From the NCBI RefSeq assembly GCF_038024875.1, contig NZ_CP136136.1:3472001-3536000 (forward strand): DNA of 64,000 nt, written 5' to 3'. The number at the start of each line of letters is the position of its first letter. The stretch's first letter is position 1. The translations under genes were made by a program, and so were the position numbers. This document shows, piece by piece, positions 48,553 through 64,000 of this stretch. The notes beneath the pieces were generated by a model. The model was not told the origin of the DNA, made no database searches, and saw nothing but the letters and a program-made list of their open reading frames with translations. The stretch comes from Gordonia rubripertincta (GTDB taxonomy: Bacteria > Actinomycetota > Actinomycetes > Mycobacteriales > Mycobacteriaceae).

Positions 48553-48556
<4 letters not shown>
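40396..48556 (+). CDS. Nonribosomal peptide synthetase 1: C-A(Ser)-PCP-C-A-PCP-C (frame break at 43475-43478)
   Basis: The start is ATG 40396; an in-frame ATG at 40264 would lie upstream of the -10. Domains: C1 40494-41830 (EntF-like, HHIAFDG at 40888); A1 41860-43330, whose pocket residues read D-V-W-H-F-S-L-I-D, the serine code; PCP1 to about 43590. C2 runs about 43640-44960 (HHIAADG); A2 about 45000-46540 (pocket D-V-W-C-M-A-L-I-W, no firm prediction); PCP2 with FELGGSSLS, about 46570-46800; C3 about 46840-48230 (HHINADG). The last about 100 residues look like a shortened A-domain beginning, probably a docking segment. The frame changes inside PCP1: removing one C from 43475-43478 gives FALGADSLLAARMVSRARIG, with the phosphopantetheine serine. 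The stop overlaps the next NRPS start (GTGA). About 2,719 residues after correction; the peptide is passed in trans to NRPS 2. Confidence 0.92.
41860..43330 (+). other. Adenylation domain A1, predicted serine
   Basis: Core motifs are YVIFTSGSTGVPKGV, NLYGPTEAAIDVTS, YRTGDQVRW, QVKIRGQRVELGEVE and the A10 lysine in NRSGKLDQ. Pocket positions read by alignment with GrsA: D, V, W (FDVSVWELL), H (VLHFVPS), F and S (RWVFTSGEA), L (VNLYGPTE), I, D. This equals the EntF serine code except I for V. Together with the EntF-like C domain in front it suggests an N-acylated or N-arylated serine as first residue. Confidence 0.8.

Positions 48557-64000
<15,444 letters not shown>

Overview
The window is high-GC actinobacterial DNA of the Mycobacteriales type, most like Gordonia or Rhodococcus. 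The evidence is the syntenic backbone pdtaR, polA, rpsA, coaE, a DUF402 gene and uvrB, the frequent GTG starts, the ANTAR-type PdtaR, the GrpB-like tail on CoaE and very large NRPS genes. The genus is inferred from gene content only.

Layout. (1) 1-11374 is an accessory, catabolic and partly decayed region. It holds a fumarylacetoacetate-hydrolase family gene cut by the window edge, acetoacetyl-CoA ligase, a broken PucR-type regulator, a deleted VOC remnant, an aromatic-ring FAD monooxygenase, and an LLM/BBE-type fusion oxidase plus a second LLM flavoenzyme and a MarR regulator behind a twin-palindrome promoter. It ends in two N-terminally truncated genes lying back to back (DszB/SsuA-like and adenylate cyclase). 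(2) 11622-19554 carries tRNA-Leu(CAA), pdtaR and a branched-chain amino acid/amide ABC system: livJ on plus and livHMGF on minus, converging, with an IS630-family element inserted exactly at the livF stop codon. (3) 19778-29805 carries a GNAT, polA, an isocitrate/isopropylmalate-dehydrogenase family gene, a polar amino acid ABC system (lipoprotein, permease, ATPase), two methyltransferases and a 2'-5' RNA ligase family gene. (4) 30070-40062 carries a GH16 scrap, a small Cys/His protein, rpsA, a TetR regulator, a Zur-box/AztD-like zinc chaperone gene, coaE, DUF402, uvrB, a universal stress protein and HMG-CoA lyase. (5) 40396-64000 is a nonribosomal peptide synthetase locus of two overlapping genes, running off the right edge.

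The NRPS line reads C-A(Ser)-PCP-C-A-PCP-C in the first protein and A-PCP-C-A-PCP-C-A-PCP-E-C-A(Ser)-PCP-C-A... in the second. Module 3 is therefore split between proteins, with its C domain on one and its A-PCP on the other. The first C domain resembles EntF, so an acyl or aryl starter on serine is likely, and the fifth residue should be D-configured. The sixth A domain and the start of the seventh are embedded in DNA of quite different composition (G/T-rich, few C). The two copies are identical as far as the window shows, 3,231 bp apart, which points to recent recombination or gene conversion of an A-domain cassette.

A window-wide oddity is a large number of frame breaks in otherwise well-conserved genes. 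Ten of them sit in the same heptamer, CACCCCA/TGGGGTG, and each is repaired by removing one base from the run of four. This looks like a systematic sequence error, or a context-specific indel hotspot, rather than ten independent pseudogenes. Features split this way are annotated as one gene with the break position given.
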